A stretch of 64,000 bases of DNA, taken from NCBI GenBank assembly GCA_013176395.1, contig JABMLP010000006.1, positions 1,364,001 through 1,428,000 of the forward strand. The letters are read 5' to 3'. The first letter of the stretch is position 1. Every line of letters starts with the position of its first letter. The notes beneath the pieces were generated by a model. The model ran no database searches. It saw only the letters and a program-made list of their open reading frames with translations, and had not been told where the DNA came from. Positions 37,054 to 51,270 of the stretch are shown here, one piece after another. The translations under genes were made by a program, and so were the position numbers. The stretch is from Venturia oleaginea. Taxonomy: Eukaryota > Ascomycota > Dothideomycetes > Venturiales > Venturiaceae.

Positions 37054-38419
37054 ATGCGCTTCTACACTCTCTCTTCTCTCACTATCACAAACATCAATTT
37101 CTGCCCCAATTGCAGAGGCTTCTGCACCAGTGGAACAGAGAAGCGAGCTATGGGGAACACCGAGTTTGTGAATAAGGGTTCGACGATTGTGCCCAAAATC
37201 TTCCTCGTCAGCATGGTAAGTATGTAATCTGGGATTCAAAGGCTTAGTTGCTTACACTTTGCAGTTTGAGCCAGAGGCTTCTGTCTGGTATGACATCAAA
37301 GAATTCGACGTCTATGGACAGAACATTACGCTGCCTGGTCTCTCTCCATTGTTTCCCCAAATCCACTGCACTTCCAATGGAGATATTTGCCAATTCACAA
37401 TTGGCGAGAGTGGTCAGTACTATGCATCACAATACTGCTTGTGCATCATGCTAACATAATGTTTAGAAATTAACGCAGCTTCCTCCGTCATGGCACTAGC
37501 TCTTTCTTCTAAGTTCAACCTCACCGAAACATACTTCATGGTTGCTGGTATTGCAGGTATCAACCCAGAAGTTGCCTCCATCTGCTCCGTTACCTTCGCT
37601 CGCTTTGCAGTACAAGTAGCTCTTCAATACGAGTTCGATATACGAGACCTACCCGGAAATTACTCCACCGGTTACATCCCGTTCGGTGTCGATGCCCCCG
37701 GCGAATACCCAACATCCATCTATGGAACCGAGGTGCTTGAGTTCAACACGGCTCTTCAACAGATCGCTATCGGTTTTGCTAAAACCGTAAAACTCAACGA
37801 TAGTGCTGATGCAATTGCCTACCGCGCCCACTATGGAGCAGACGCTTTCTACGCTGCCGGAGCTGCTCCCCCAGCCGTTTACGCGTGCGATGCTGCTATA
37901 TCTGATGTCTACTACAGTGGAAAACTTCTTGGTGAAGCCTTTGGCAACTTCACTAAGCTCATGACCAATGGAACTGGAAACTACTGTTCTACTGCTCAGG
38001 AAGACAATGCAACTGGAGAAGCCCTCATGCGCGCTGCCATGTTCGGACTCGTCGACTTCTCCCGTGTCATCATCATGCGTACCGCCTCCGACTTCGACAG
38101 ACCATATCCCGGCGAATCTGCGCAATTCAACTTATTCTACTCTACCCAAGGCGCCTTTTTGCCTGCCACTGCGAACTTGTACCTTGCCGGTATCAAAGTT
38201 GTGGAAGGTATTCTGAAAGATTGGGATACTACTTTCAAGGTAGGTATAAAGGCACCCAACTACGTTGGTGATATCCTTGGTAGCTTGGGAGGGACGCCTG
38301 ATTTTGGACCTGCGGATTTTGATGTTGATCTTCCAACGAAGAAGAGGAGTGTGCCTGTGAGCAGAGCGCAGATGGTAAAGAGAGGTGCGAAGGCTGGGAT
38401 TAAGGTTAGGATGGCTTAG
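37054..38419 (+). CDS. purine nucleoside permease-like protein (NUP family), N-terminus in doubt
   Basis: Exons 37054-37215, 37265-37412 and 37467-38419 read in one frame and give 420 residues. The joins SM|FEPEASVWYDI and GES|EINAASSVMAL are typical of the family, as are YFMVAGIAGINPEVAS, QVALQYEFD, ACDAAISDVYYSG and MRTASDFDRPYPGE. Members are related to yeast nucleoside uptake protein Nup and some are secreted or membrane-associated. The oddity is the start. An ATG at 37034 opens a convincing signal peptide (MRFSNALCASTLSLLSLSQT, then SAPIAEASAP), but that frame ends at a TGA at 37169 and is one base out of phase with the conserved FVNKGSTIVPKIF. The in-phase ATG at 37054 gives an unconvincing leader. 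Either a one-base indel occurred or the start differs. Confidence 0.8.
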
Positions 38420-39291
38420 GATCTGTTGCATGAAATGGATGGACAAAACTATGATGTACATATCTTAATGTGTATGAGGAGTATTGATCGATAGATCGCA
38501 CTTTTTACTACTGCCTTTCTAGTCGGGACTATTTATCATGTAGTACACGCTATACACCGAAGCAGTGACTCGGTGTTGCTAGATCTTTAGTAATTGAAGA
38601 TCTTGAGAACTGTCACAAACCGATCGATATCGATCGTGGTTGAGCAAGGTGAAAGAAAATTACCTTCCTGAAATGCCCATTGAGCCGAGGATTTTCCATC
38701 GTTGAAGTTTGACTACGAGTTCCTGAGCCGAATTACAGCCTCCTTCATCCCAGGCAATTTTTCCTTGATCTGCTAGAAAATTATCGACATCCCGAGCGAA
38801 AGACGTGTGAATAGTTGTTTGCTCTCAGTCGATCTAAAAATACATGACCTAGAGGCACATGAAACATTGTCCACTCCCGGCTTCGACGGCGAACAGGCTC
38901 TATACGAAACTTATCCTTCTTCATCCCTGGTTCTGTCTAGGCAGATATTAAATAGCGTTTCAGTATTCGGCTCCAACCCAGAAAGTGTAATCTTACTATT
39001 GATTGTTAAGAGCTGATCCTTTCCCCAAGCTCATATCTGGTACAACGTCTGTATAACCACATGATATGTCAGACAACATCATTGTGTGAATGTCTCGCAG
39101 CTCGAGCGGTGCGTGATACCCTCGTCGATGCTAAGCCTTGTCCTGCTGTTGTCTTACAAGCTCATCAGCCTTCTCGAATTTGATTCGAAACGACCGTCAA
39201 CGCCATCCACCAAGTCTCCACCGTCACTTCTCCTGAACTCCTCTACACTCTCGCTACTGCCCGACCTCTCTAGAGGCTCCATGAATCTACC
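38420..39291. other. intergenic region upstream of ric8
   Basis: AT-rich with scattered short palindromes. No gene can be supported. Confidence 0.45.
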
Positions 39292-40756
39292 ATGAAATCT
39301 ATCCAGCCTTTCAATGGATCTTCCAAGACAGGGAAGGGTAAGCCACCGCAATAATCCTGGTATTCCTAATCGCTAACCCCCGTCAGCTAAACTCGACGAC
39401 GTGACGACCCTTCTTGACAAACTGTCCACCGACCTCAAGAAGAAGACCCTCAAGACACAGCAGCGCGACGCTATCCTCGAGCAACTCAAGGTATATGGCC
39501 GCAGCGTGGACGGTTCCGATCCTATTTTCGCCAGGACGGGCATCCAGACCTTATCGCAATATGCCTTCGACAGTTCCTCCACTACAACCTCAAGAGAAGC
39601 TCTGCGATGTCTGGCGAACGCGCTATTATTGAGATCGGAGACGAGGCAGATATTGGTGGACTTGGGATGTGCGCCCAAGGCAGCCGAGAAACTCAAGACG
39701 GACAACAGCGATGATGAATTCCTTCTCTCGAGAATCCTCTTCCTAATGACATACGGCACGACTGCGGACTTCCGGGAGCTGATCAAAAAGAACAAACTTG
39801 CGGATAGTATAAATATCTGTTTGGCACGGCATGCGAAAAGATATGCAAAAGGGACAAGGAGGATCTCACCAGCAAATCCTATGGACGATATGGCTCTCAC
39901 AGAAACTGCGAAACTGATTTTCAACATCACGCACTTTTCTCCAGAATTGGTACCGTCCTTCTCGTTTGCGATATCGCCGCTCCTTCAGATTGTACAGAAG
40001 ACCAAGGTCTCACGGCCGCCGCCACAACAACCGCTCCAAGCGTGCATAAACTCTCTGATGAACCTCGATCTGGCCAACAAATCCTCACACCGCTCTCTCT
40101 TCCCAGGATCAGATCCGAAAGGTGTCACAGACCATCTCGTAAACGTCCTAGATGCTTGTGTCACGTTATACAAAGACTCGGAGCTGGACCAAACTGCTTC
40201 GCCAGTCATAACGCTGCTCAGGAAGGTCTACAAAGAAGCGCCGGACCAAGTGAAGAAGCACATGGAGGTCCTCCTTCTCCCTACAGACGCCGATCGCGAA
40301 AAACCTATAGGCAAAAGCGACGCACTGTCTTCTCGTCTCCTACAACTGAGCACTTCCGCCATCTCCACGACACTACGGACGTCGATACAGGCAATGCTGT
40401 TTGAAATATCGGGCGAAGACCCGAATAAGTTTGTGGCAAACGTTGGATATGGATATGCTTCTGGCTTCTTGATGTCTCAAAATATCCCAGTTCCTCAAAA
40501 TGCCACCGACGCTTGGACAGAAGGAGGGGATGGCGTGAGGATAAATCCGATCACTGGCCAGCGGCTGGACGCAGAGCCGTACGTGGACGAGGGACCACCT
40601 ATGACTGATGAAGAGAAGGAGATGGAAGCGGAGAAGCTATTTGTGCTATTTGAGAGACTGCGGGCGACGGGCATGGTTGACGTGGTGAACCCGGTTAGAC
40701 AGGCTGTGGAGGAAGGGAGATTTGAGGAGTTACCTGATGATCATGAAGAGAGATGA
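39292..40756 (+). CDS. ric8: Ric8/synembryn, chaperone and GEF for G-alpha subunits
   Basis: Exon 39292-39337 (MKSIQPFNGSSKTGK) joins exon 39387-40756 across a 49-nt intron, giving 471 residues. The armadillo-like fold of the synembryn family is seen in REALRCLANALLLRSETRQ and ILFLMTYGTTADFRELI, followed by HAKRYAKGTRRISP and the C-terminal NPITGQRLDAE. The protein folds and activates G-alpha subunits and controls growth and conidiation in filamentous fungi. An earlier ATG at 39281 is followed by a stop after four codons, so 39292 is preferred. The length is in the usual range. Confidence 0.88.
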
Positions 40757-41466
40757 TTTCGAGCATTTAGCATGGAAGCCTGGCATTGAAAGGAGTTCGG
40801 GCTTTGGATGAAATTGTTCGAGCATCGAGGTGCGGGACTGGGTGGATAATTTGATCTTATGTCTACCAGGTCTTGGTACGGAAATGGCTGGGCCATTGGT
40901 AATGATGTATATAGAGACAGTAGTCATGAAAGCAGGCTGCAGACTGTGAGTCGAGATATTGGTTTCTCACTAGTACCGTCTGTTCATCCTCGCCCGAAAC
41001 CAGCACCTGGTGGTTCTTTGCATCGTTCTTGTACTCTTGCAGTCTAATCTTCATCATAACTCGACTTGCCTCAGTCGCCAACACCAATAACACTCTCAGA
41101 CTGGGAGCGTCACGTGGTCCAGCCTTGCCCAAAAGTGAAAGTGAAGCGGAACGATGAACGATGGATAATTGCGCATTTGCAAGATGTTTGGTCTCAACAC
41201 GCAGAAAGTCATTCACAAATAGTACTGTGTCTTAACCCAAGCCCTAGAGCTAGAAATGGTCCAATTGCCAGTGGGTGTCACGAAAGTCACAAAACGCGAG
41301 ACGCGAAATAGGCACGAATTTACGCGAGGAACGAGAACCGTGCTTTCGGGAGGTTGGGAGAGCAACGACTTGACCCGGGCTTCATCTTTCTTTCACCAAA
41401 CAATCTGTTCCAATCGTACCTCAGCAGTATGTTGGATAGGTCCTCTCTCCGCTCCTCCATTTTATT
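40757..41466. other. intergenic region between ric8 and rif1
   Basis: Holds the ric8 3' end and the rif1 promoter. Nothing else is recognised. Confidence 0.5.
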
Positions 41467-44400
41467 ATGTCTCTACTGACCGAGGAGTCCGTTGTCCCTA
41501 TTTTCCAAATCCATTCCACCACTCCTCCGTCTTCTCCTCCCGAATTCCCTTCGTCACCAACCACTATTGCTCGATCATCACCACCTATCGACGTAGAAAA
41601 CCTGCTGGATATTAACAGTGTCCTCGACGACGCTGATCGCTTCCTGGGCGGTAGCTCGCCTTCGGTCATCGCTCACACGGGCTTGCCGAACATTACCAAA
41701 GTGGCTATTCACCATCAGACACCTCCCTCCTCGATTACAGCCTCGTCCCCGACGAAGAGACGTGTCACATTCTGGGAGACACAAACAAGCCAAAAATGGT
41801 CTGATGGCGCGACACCTCAGCACCCTCCATCCAAACAGCGACACGGACTCATCCCGAAGCCAATTCTTAAACAACGGTCACCACCAGCGGTTTGCGATCC
41901 AAGGAGGAAGATGGCCGAGGCGTTGAAGGTTCTGGCTGCGAACAATCTGGACAATAGCTTAGCGCAATACAATGGATTACAAGATATTTTGCGTATGGTC
42001 GACACATGTCCTGAGATTGACACGCTATTCACCACGTCGAAGAAAGAGTTGTTGAAGTTTGTAGCACGGGATATGGTGGTGAAAGCCGAGACGACACAAG
42101 TGCAGCTCAACCTGGCGAGAAATGTCATCGAGTTTCTCCCTCTTCTGGTCAATCGGCTTGGATTTGAAGACGGAGCTAGGCAAGAGTGTGGGAGGTTATT
42201 GGACCACTCGCTGGATTACTTGGAAATCCCCGAGTCATCCTTCACCGAGAAGCCTGGGCAGTCTGCGAAGGTGCAGAGATCTCACGGATTTCAGCTCTCC
42301 AACCTCACCAGATTACACCTGCAATTCTGGACTTGCCAAACCTTGACGAACTGTCTTACTGAACAACATGTACGCAGGATCAATGTTGTGTTGGAAAGAC
42401 ACTGGAAGAAGGCCGAGGAGGCAGCAAAGGCTCGTGACGAGGATCTAACCAACAATGTTGAGAGTACTTATGAGAAAGCGAACTCTGTGCAGGCACGGCT
42501 CCATGTTCTCCAGAAGTTGCTTCATCAGGTACCGGGCCTGATGTTAAAGGACGCCAAACGCTGGCTTGTGCGTCTTTTGGAGGAGACAATCAACCCACGG
42601 CATCCTGAAGTTCGAAAAATCGCGACTGATATTGGCATCGTCACGGCCTCCGACATGGGCTGTAGAAAGGAAGTGGCGCAGGCCATGCTCTCCATCATGA
42701 CCAATCCGAGCAAATTAAAAGACAGGAACTACGTCCAGCGCAGGGTTGTTTGCCTACACAAGCGATTGAACGGCAAGGATATTGACAAGGACCTTGTACC
42801 GGACTCATGGGTTTTCCCATTGTTATACATGCAACATCCAGATGTGAGATCACAAGCATGGAGCCAGCTCGCAGCTTACAGAGACGTCCTCAAAGACTGT
42901 TTCAAGACTGACATCCTGAACCGCAAGCTCGCCTCATGGGAAGCTTTGCGAAAGTTGATATCTGCGGAGTTTGGAACCGGATACAATACGCAACGACTTC
43001 AGGAGTTCTGGCAATGGCTAGAGAACTGGGTTCCAAGCTTCTTCGAGAAGGCCAAGGAAGAGGACTTCGAAAGCCCGTTATTTGTGTCCTCGGTTTACAC
43101 GTATCTCAGAGTTCTTCAGAAGGTGATTCCGGCGACACACTGGCAGCTTGCTGGAGAGGTGCACTTGGACCAAGTGTGGGAGATCTGTGTCGTGAATGTC
43201 ATGAGCAAGATGGAGCAGAACGGCACTACACGAACACACAAGATATTGGCCTGCCGAATTCTGGCCTCCCTTTTGGCAAAGCCACGAACCGACAGCCAGA
43301 ACGACATCTGGGTCGAAGATGAAGAGTTTGGGCCTGGTTTGAAGGATGTTCAGCCTTTCAGCGCAACGTGGATACGCTCCCGCCTGCCTCAAATTTTGGA
43401 AGTAATGTTGCCATTCTTGGAGTACGACATGGTCAATGGTGACGGAAGAGAAGCGGACGACGAGCTCAGAGTAGCATCGATGCGCATGTGGGCCGCTCTG
43501 TTGCAGACCATTTCCAACACGCACAACAACATAGACTTCACATCCAGTGGCAGAAGGGAGTTTAAGAAAGTGATAGCACATATCACTAACCACCTCACCA
43601 GCCTCTGGAACACAACAGTCTCCTCTCCCCACTCAGACGTCGCCATCCATCCTTTCTTCTCCCTTCTGTTTGGTGCGGTCCATACGCTGGAGCCTAGCAA
43701 CTTTGCCCAGAACCACATCTTCAGCGTCAATGGAGGGAGCTGTGAAGTATCCACTCCATCACACAAAGGTCAGAAGGCGCAATCAGCCAGCTTGCATTTG
43801 AGTGCTGTCATGGTCAAATCTCTGTTTTCGAAGTCGAAACTCTGCAACTCTCCTAACATGCAATCGTCGCTGACTAGGCTATGGTCTTTATGCATGGGAT
43901 CGCGCATTTCCCTTGCTGAGAAACTGGAATATCTTCTATCATTGTCAGAAAGCGTTCATAGTGTGATCCAGAGGGAGGGAAAGGCAGACGCCGGCTGCAA
44001 GCAAGGCAAGCTTGTCTTCACGCCAATACTGAAGCTCGCCACGGACGCTTTTCTGGACACCTCTGGTGCGAAAAGCTCAACATTCGATCGGCAGCCGTAC
44101 GAGCATACCCAGCGCATTGTCGAAATCGCCTTCGGCTGCACAACGCCCAACTCGAAGCAGATGCAGGATCTATACTTTGCTATGGTGTCGAGTATCAAAG
44201 CAGAAACTTTGTCACTCCACAAGACGAGACCTGCGGACCCTGCCTATATTGCGCCAACAGGAGACACAGCTGTGGCCATTATACTAACTGCACCTTACGC
44301 GAGATTGGTTTTACAGCATCTCATCGACACTCGTGCTGCTGATTCTCAGCCCACCCAAAAGTTTCTGCTAGAGTTTGCCACCACTGTTGTCAGGCACGAC

Positions 44401-46816
44401 AAACGCCCGACCTCGCGTGTAGAGTTTAAGAACGGCCGTGCGTTGTTCGGGAGTGTCAACGAACGTGTTGCGAAAACGGTTGAGCAGCACTATAGCAATT
44501 TACATCGAGCAATTGACAAAGCTATCTTGACCTTGTACGAACAAGACGGTGTTGCCCTCAGAACTAAGAGTTTACGCATGTTGGCTGAACTTGTCGACGC
44601 GCTAATCGACCATGTCAAAAGAACACCAGCACAGAAGCAAAGCATTGTCACCTTCATCCAGGATGGTCTTAGTGTGCTTGTCAGAGACGAGTCGTCCAAG
44701 ATTCTTGCCAAGAGTACCTTGCCTGAGAAGGTATGTAGTAGGTTCGGTGCGATTAGTCAGTTCCCCTTGCTAATTACCACAGATCGAACATCTCTGGAAG
44801 CTCGTGGGTGATCGGATGGTTACGGAAGTTTCATTGAACAAACAGAAGTGGTTGAAAGAGCACGACATTCTGCTCGCTGCCGGCATTTCATCTCCCCGTT
44901 CGACTATTTCTAACTGGGCGCGCCACTTCTGGCGCACTCATTTTGACAAAGCAGACCTGACTGCGGCTTCGGGGGTCGCCAAAGCCTTGGACAGACCACG
45001 AATCGTCGAGCCTGTGGTTGCCGCTGCACCAACACCAACCGAAGAGTCCGATGAGGATCGCGGATCTGAATCGAGTGACGAAGAGAACGCGTTACCCAGA
45101 GCAGCTCCAAGCCCAATGAAGTCGACAGCCGTCCGCTCTCCCATCAAGCAACCCACGCTACCAACAGTAGATACGGAAATCCCGTCTTCTCCGCCTATCC
45201 AATCAACACACCAGCATATGTCGCCAAAGAAGCAGTCTGCTAGATCCCTGTTTGATACCCAGAACAATCCACCCGACGACATTCCTTCGACTCCAGTTTT
45301 AGCATCTGGACTCGACGAAGAGAATGTGCCGTCGTCACCGATTGTTTCTTCTGAACGTCGTCGCTCAACCGTGTCTCACAACCCTCGTTCTCAGACATCG
45401 ATCAAAAGCCCGCGAACTTTTGCTCAGGGCGGATCTATTCTGTCCTCCTTGCCAGCCGCTGTCAGCTCGAATAGGCCACACCAAGGTGCCGCGATTGAAA
45501 TTAGGGAAGACGATGCTGTACCCAGCTCTGATGGACTCCAAAGCTCTGCAGCTTCCGAAACAAGCCAGCCGGCGAAACGGGGACGGGGCCGACCTCGCAA
45601 GTCGGACGGTCAGAAATCGAGCCCGCATTTTCCATCCAAAGTGCCAGCAAATCCGTTCGTAATTGCCTACAAGTGGCGGAATGCATTCCATGCTCATCGT
45701 CCTCGTATTTCGTCCATGTTTCAAGTCCACGATCCAGATGCATCTAAACGATACTGGATGAAGACGGCATTAGATTGTCATAAGGATCTCGCTACGAAAT
45801 GTGAATACATCGAAAAGGGCTTTGGATGTGCTCCTTTTGAAATTTGGACCCCTGACTGTGCGCCGACTCACTGGGGTGAAGAACTGATTCACGGTGTTGC
45901 AGAACTTGCAACAGATATCAAGAATGGCGCAGTTGCGTCTGAGGTGGTCACTCAAGTCAGAGAGGCACGAAACAAGCGCATTGCAGACTGCCAACCTGCA
46001 AACAGCCGTATCACAGTGGAAGATGTCAACGAGGTTCTCGCAAGATTGAGAGAGGTCAAATCGACACCTGCAATACCAGCTCGGAAACGGAAGAGAGCGA
46101 CAGAAGCAGAAGTGACGGAAGCGGATGTGACAAGTTCACAACCACGTCCAAAACGCAATCGTTCTAAGCCTTCTGAAGCACAAGCCAGCCAGGAGCCGAC
46201 ATCTAGCAGATATTCGACCAGGGCTCGTTCAGGCCCGTCCAAAGAGACTTCGAGAACGGCAAACGCGAAGATTAGGCCGGAGAAAACGCCTCGCACACCA
46301 TCCTGGAAGGGTTGGGTGGCAACTGATTCCCCAGAACCTGAGCCAGAGGAGGTGGAGCTTCCAGACCAGATAAAGCGTAAACGGAAGAAGAAGACAGATC
46401 GGGACGAGGTGATCGAGAAAATCGCGCCTTCTGCTAAGCGATGCAAGTTGGACACACCTTCGACACCTGAGCGGGATGAGACTGAGATTAGGAGTGACCC
46501 GGTTGTTGAGGTCACACCCGGTAACCCTGCCGGACGTTACTCGGACCACGGCGTGCCTCAGAAGCACCGTGCGAACAAGCAGAAGAGCCCAAAGGATGTT
46601 GAAAACAATACGAAGAGTACCTCAGCAAGCAAGCCAGGCCCAGAGGCCGGGCAGCGCAAGGGAAGTCCTTCTGCTTGGATTAAGAAGTTCAAGGACATGT
46701 TGACGGATATCCCGACCTACATCTGGAAGCCACGAGATCAACAAGAGGTCCGGGATACGTTCGGTCTACTATTGGAGAAGGTAATGGAGAACAAGGCTTG
46801 TGAAGAAGAAGAATGA
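41467..46816 (+). CDS. rif1: Rif1, telomere and replication-timing regulator
   Basis: Two exons, 41467-44730 and 44783-46816, with a 52-nt intron, give 1765 residues. The N-terminal ~150 residues are disordered and contain RVTF (99-102) and PILK (132-135), resembling the PP1 phosphatase docking pair RVxF/SILK known in Rif1 proteins. The long HEAT-like Rif1_N region follows (ALKVLAANNLDNSLAQYNGL, EIPESSFTEKPGQ, LVRLLEETINPRHPEVRK). After the intron the helical region ends near WARHFWRTHFDKAD. The tail is disordered and basic, with many Ser-Pro sites and an AT-hook-like KRGRGRPRK near residue 1355. Rif1 delays origin firing by recruiting PP1 and acts at telomeres. The assignment rests on domain order and these motifs. 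Confidence 0.85.
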
Positions 46817-48648
<1,832 letters not shown>

Positions 48649-49612
48649 ATGTATGGTTGGATGAAGATAGATCTCTAAAAATGGGATGGCATGATGAGTT
48701 ATGAGTTATGAATGCTCTAGACTGATGAATGGAAGGCACGAAAATGTTCTATGGAGAGTATGTATATGACCCATATTAAGCTAATGAACAAAGATTAGGC
48801 TAGAATAGATATTGGCTTTTTCAGAATCAGGCCGGTGGAATTTGATCTCGGTCGTTCCCTAACGCTGAATGGCTCTTTTGGTCTCTATGGCATTTCTCTT
48901 TTCCCTTTCATTTTGTTCTAGTCCGTTACCTTTCATCTTTCTTTTACTCTATCCTTGTATGTCATTACGAAATGAATCCCCTTGTCGTTTTTCTCGTTCG
49001 TGGTCCTCCCGGCTTTTCAAAATTGATGTTGGCTACTCGTGAGTGAGATATAAACATAGTCAACCACATCTTCTGCTACATACGGCCTCAGAATCAAGAG
49101 AACTCGAGTCCCCGCAGGAGAATCGACAAAACATATTACGGATAATCAAGCAATCCCGCGCGCTAAAGCGAGGAGCTAGAATAAGCGATGCGATACCTAA
49201 GAGCCGCAGACCAGTCTCCTGTACGTGTCCGAAGTTAACTTGTAAGTACTCTATTTGACGAGCAGAACGAGCAGATATATGCAGGCCCCGCAACGTGTAT
49301 CCGGTGATTGACCTCAAGACGAAGAGACGGTTTCTTCTTCTCCTATATGATGAGTTGAATCTCTTCATCGAAGATGTTCATATAGATGCATCCATTGCAG
49401 ATGAATGAGAATGTCAAATAGGGAAGTGCGGCACTGCCTTCGTCACCCCTAAGTCAAGATTATCGAGATAAGTTCATCTTGTCATCCCCGTTATCATGTA
49501 GTTGAGAGGCTGATGACATCAAGCAACCTCATCTATCGGTATAGTCCGATAGATGGGATAAATGTAGGACCTAAGCATATATATAGATAAGGAACGAGCA
49601 TGGGGGGAAAAA
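48649..49612. other. intergenic region
   Basis: Downstream of the epimerase. A short plus frame at 49043-49258 has no similarity I can name. No RNA gene is seen. Confidence 0.45.
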
Positions 49613-49724
49613 GAGGGAGAGGAGGGAGAGGAGGGAGAGGAGGGAGAGGAGGGAGAGGAGGGAGAGGAGGGAGAGGAGGGAGAGGAGGGAGAGGAGGGAG
49701 AGGAGGGAGAGGAGGGAGAGGAGG
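49613..49724 (+). repeat. 9-bp minisatellite (GGGAGAGGA, about 12.4 copies)
   Basis: An uninterrupted period-9 tract of 112 bp with no sequence variation between copies. The plus strand is all purine, so the tract can form triplex or quadruplex-like structures. The Ser-Pro-Ser repeat frame on the opposite strand is only its translation. Confidence 0.97.
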
Positions 49725-50248
49725 CGTGGAGATTAAGGTAGAGGTCTGATAGTCCTAGGGATAGAAGAATGGACATATCCCTGTGTTGGGGCTGGTAGTA
49801 TCATTACTACAAGAGATGATTTGGCGACTGGGCCGAAGGGTTTGAGGAGAAAGGTGAAGGTTAGGAAGGGGAGTTGTGCTAAGTTTGTTTGGGTGGGGGA
49901 GGGGTATATTATCTTGGGGGAGAGGGAGGGATTTGATGGGTTGGTTTGATTTGGTTCCTTTTGTGGTGGAAGTCGTATTATTGCGGGTGGTTTGATTGTT
50001 TTTGGTTTAGTATTTTTTATGTGAATGAGTGAGAGGGGGATGAGGTATCTTGTCGTGAAATTAAAAGGGAATATTTACAAAAGAAGATGGTCTTAAGTCC
50101 AGATGGCAGAAAATACCTCTCAATACGATCTTTCTCTCTGGCAGTTTTGGGGTTGCCGAAACCCTCGTTGTGTATACCACAACTTCCTTGATTATTTTAA
50201 TTTCGTTCCTTTATCCTCATCCATCTCATCTCATGCATTAGAACCACG
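49725..50248. other. G-rich downstream region
   Basis: Lies beyond the 3' end of the minus-strand membrane-protein gene. The plus strand at about 49891-49930 contains several runs of three to five G (GGGTGGGGGAGGGG, GGGGG, GGG), compatible with a G-quadruplex. No gene is visible. Confidence 0.5.
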
Positions 50249-51270
50249 TTAGACCGATTCCCTGCCTCTCTTTCCACCAAAGTATCGCCCACCTGAATTC
50301 CGCCCTGACCAGGGCAGGTCGTCTCTCTTTAAGTTCCAGCCTCCCGTCGTTGCCATTTCGCCTCCACCTTCCAGTTCGTTGAATGCTCGTGTTCTTGGCG
50401 TGGCGGGCGATTTCATGCCCTCCATCGTCCCAGGTGTGGGCGGTATCTGGACCATTTCCCATTCGCGGGCTGGTGTGATTGGCGTATTCGTGTTTGAGAA
50501 TGTGTGTACAGAGTCCATCTCGTTGTCTGTTTTGCCTGGTTTGGGGCCAAAGATGAGGGCTTGAAGGGCCACGAGGAATTGTACCACGAAGAGGGCACTA
50601 TTAAGGATTAGCTATTGAACGGGGAAATTGCGATGGCCAAGGGGAAGCACTCACAGCATTACACAAGCGACGTAAAAACACGCCTTAGCTTGCTTGCAAA
50701 ACCCAGCATTGCTCTTCTTGAAGGCGACGTTGCAGCTCTTCGTGATGTACCATGCTGGACCTGGTTGTGGATTTGCCGGATCGCTCATATCCGGTGTTTG
50801 CTGTCCGTACACAGAGTATGCCCAAAGACCGACTTCAAGGCCATGAGCCGCAAGGCTGAGAAACGGGTAAAGTTTGTGTAGGTAAAGGAGGAGAGCTTTA
50901 ACAAGCATGATGAACATGCATATAACTGTGATGACGAGATTGAATTGGGTCATACTATTTACCACCACCGTTAGCAACCGTCCATAGCTGTGCTATCTGA
51001 TAAATGCAAGACATACAAATTACTCCAGATCAAAGGCGTCGTGTATTTCTGGTGATTAGCAGCAGCATACAACGCCGCCGTCGGGCTCGAATTGAACCCA
51101 TTCAGATTCCCATCCTGCCATAACTTCGAGCGATATGTGTTTCCATCGGCAATACCAAACAGGGCCAATACGGCGACGGTGAGCGGGAATTCAAGAATGA
51201 CGAGGCCGACGACTGTCCAGAAGATGGCCGGGCGCCAGCGCAAAAAGGTCAATCGGATGGGAATGGCCAT
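50249..51270 (-). CDS. four-helix integral membrane protein, unknown function
   Basis: Three exons on the minus strand, 51270-51017, 50954-50655 and 50597-50249, with introns of 62 and 57 nt, give 300 residues. Four hydrophobic helices are apparent: about 15-40 (AIFWTVVGLVILEFPLTVAV), 87-108 (FNLVITVICMFIMLVKALLL), 112-132, and 175-200, which spans the second junction (ACVMLALFVVQFLVALQAL). Between helices 3 and 4 there is a loop with WYITKSCNVAFKKSNAGFC. The C-terminal ~95 residues are cytosolic in character, with Thr-Pro motifs (IPPTPGT). The layout resembles small fungal tetraspan proteins, but I do not recognise a named family. Start ATG and stop TAA are clear. Confidence 0.75.

Noticed and set aside
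38621..38636. Perfect 16-bp palindrome CGATCGATATCGATCG
   Set aside because: About one such palindrome is expected by chance in a window of this size, and no flanking repeat supports a mobile element.
49519..49776. Ser-Pro-Ser repeat protein on the minus strand
   Set aside because: It is only the translation of the 9-bp minisatellite.
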